17,219 nt of DNA from Candidatus Competibacteraceae bacterium (GTDB lineage Bacteria > Pseudomonadota > Gammaproteobacteria > Competibacterales > Competibacteraceae). Within the stretch, counting starts at the first letter, position 1, and each line of letters begins with the position of its first letter. This document shows, piece by piece, positions 16,217-17,219 of the stretch. The notes beneath the pieces are model-generated. The model was not told where the DNA came from, did not search any database, and worked only from the letters and a program-made list of their open reading frames with translations. The translations under genes and the position numbers were made by a program. The stretch spans positions 1 through 17,219 of the forward strand of contig JAAUQA010000012.1 in NCBI GenBank assembly GCA_012032855.1, in the 5' to 3' direction.

Positions 16217-17219
16217 ATGATTTATCGTGAAAGCGGACAATTCAAAACCAATTATGCTGCCGATCAGGCGATTTTCCCTATTCCTCAGGATCGCTGGGGT
16301 ATGTTGCTGGTGTTGGCATTGGCCTTCCTGGTGATACCTGCAGTGGCCAGCGAATACTGGCGTAGGGGTTATTCTGACACCATTTTTGATTTTGGCATTA
16401 GCAGCAGTGGGCTTGAACATCCTGACCGGCTATTGCGGGCAGTTATCGCTGGGCTCAGCGGCGTTCATGGCTGTAGGGGCTTTTGCTGCCTACAATCTCG
16501 AGTTGCGACTGCCGGGCATTCCGTTGCTGGTGGATTTCGCGCTGGCGGGTCTTGTTGCAGCCGGCGTGGGCATCCTGTTCGGCATTCCCAGCCTGCGGAT
16601 CAAAGGGTTTTATCTAGCTGTGGCGACCTTGGCCGCACAATTTTTCATCGAATGGGCGTTAACCAAGTTTGGCTGGTTTTCCAACTACAGCTCTTCGGGC
16701 GTAATCACTGCTCAGGATATGGTGATTTTGGGCTTCGAATTCGACACGCCGCTGCGCAAGTACCTGCTGGTACTGTCCATCGTGGCAGTGCTGGCTTTGA
16801 TGGCCAAGAACATGGTGCGCAGCGAGATCGGCCGAGCCTGGATGGCGGTGCGGGATATGGATGTGGCCGCCGAGGTGATCGGCATCCGCATCATGAAGAC
16901 CAAATTGCTGGCGTTTGCGGTCAGTTCGTTTTACTGCGGGGTGGCCGGTGCGCTATGGGCTTTCGCTTACCTGGGTTCGGTAGATGCGCAGGCGTTCGAC
17001 CTACACCGTTCGTTTCAAATCCTGTTCATGATCATTGTCGGCGGTATGGGCAGTATCCTGGGTTCCTTTATCGGCGCGGCCTTCATCGTGCTGATGCCGA
17101 TTTTTATCAATCTGTCCGCCCATGTGGTTTTCGGAGATGCGATTCGTCCCGATCTGCTTTCCAACATGGAACTGATTTTATTCGGCGGGTTGATTATTTT
17201 CTTCCTAATCGTCGAACCC
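16217..17219 (+). CDS. livM: ABC transporter permease, LivM type, frameshifted and cut by window end
   Basis: The second permease of the HAAT transporter. The initial frame (ATG 16217, MIYRESGQFKTNYAADQ) is correct to about residue 49 (SEYWRR), then goes out of frame at the G-run 16365-16368. Dropping one G restores VILTPFLILALAAVGLNILT, GYCGQLSLGSAAFMAVGAFA and the rest. Further hallmarks are the GRAWMAVRDMDVAAEVIGI coupling loop and FMIIVGGMGSILGSFIGAAF. The frame stays open to 17219, so the gene continues past the window. The N-terminal extension before the first membrane segment is usual for LivM partners of this ligase-linked cluster. A binding protein and LivF are expected downstream. 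Confidence 0.88.
   Translation, partial: MIYRESGQFKTNYAADQAIFPIPQDRWGMLLVLALAFLVIPAVASEYWRRGYSDTIFDFGISSSGLEHPDRLLRAVIAGLSGVHGCRGFCCLQSRVATAGHSVAGGFRAGGSCCSRRGHPVRHSQPADQRVLSSCGDLGRTIFHRMGVNQVWLVFQLQLFGRNHCSGYGDFGLRIRHAAAQVPAGTVHRGSAGFDGQEHGAQRDRPSLDGGAGYGCGRRGDRHPHHEDQIAGVCGQFVLLRGGRCAMGFRLPGFGRCAGVRPTPFVSNPVHDHCRRYGQYPGFLYRRGLHRADADFYQSVRPCGFRRCDSSRSAFQHGTDFIRRVDYFLPNRRT

Overview
This looks like a chromosomal segment of a nitrogen-fixing, Gram-negative bacterium, most likely a gammaproteobacterium. The pointers are a nifQ–ferredoxin operon behind a sigma-54/NifA-type promoter, a gamma-type glutathione reductase, a PilZ protein, a DUF6394 gene and a lipoprotein signal. Base composition is moderately GC-rich by eye. 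I cannot name the genus from sequence alone.

Layout. (1) 1-1376, plus strand: the tail of a secreted subtilisin-family (S8) protease, overlapping a PrcB-like lipoprotein. (2) 1373-5574, minus strand: a cation-homeostasis block read right to left: DUF6394 membrane protein, two-RCK potassium channel, a LysR helix-turn-helix remnant, a CPA1 Na+/H+ antiporter and a TrmH/SpoU RNA methyltransferase. (3) 5717-8317, plus strand: a VTT(DedA)–PAP2–LssY_C membrane protein and an isochorismatase-family hydrolase. (4) 8396-9670, minus strand: an operon for a 2[4Fe-4S] ferredoxin, NifQ and a ferritin-like protein. It lies behind a -24/-12 promoter (9785-9799) and two NifA-type TGT-N10-ACA sites 32 bp apart. 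A 66-codon gene of unknown function lies further upstream. (5) 10548-12324: a PilZ protein and a convergent glutathione reductase, separated by a hairpin terminator. (6) 12495 to the end, plus strand: a long-chain acyl-CoA synthetase (AMP ligase) followed by livG-, livH- and livM-type ABC transporter genes, running off the window.

How they work together: the nif operon would supply molybdenum (NifQ), electrons or clusters (ferredoxin) and possibly stored iron (ferritin-like) for nitrogenase. The channel and antiporter would handle K+ and Na+/H+. The final cluster probably imports a carboxylic acid (fatty or aromatic) and activates it with CoA, despite the branched-chain amino acid label of its transporter family.

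A strong window-wide feature is frameshifts. Seven genes (PrcB-like, TrmH-like, NhaP-like, LssY-like, Gor, acyl-CoA ligase, LivM-like) are split by a total of nine single-base indels. In every case the adjoining frame continues the same conserved protein, so I annotate each as one repaired gene. Sequencing or assembly error is the likeliest cause. I found no CRISPR array, tRNA, rRNA or insertion sequence, and no convincing wholly new system. The least-described elements are the 66-codon gene and the nif-linked ferritin-like gene.
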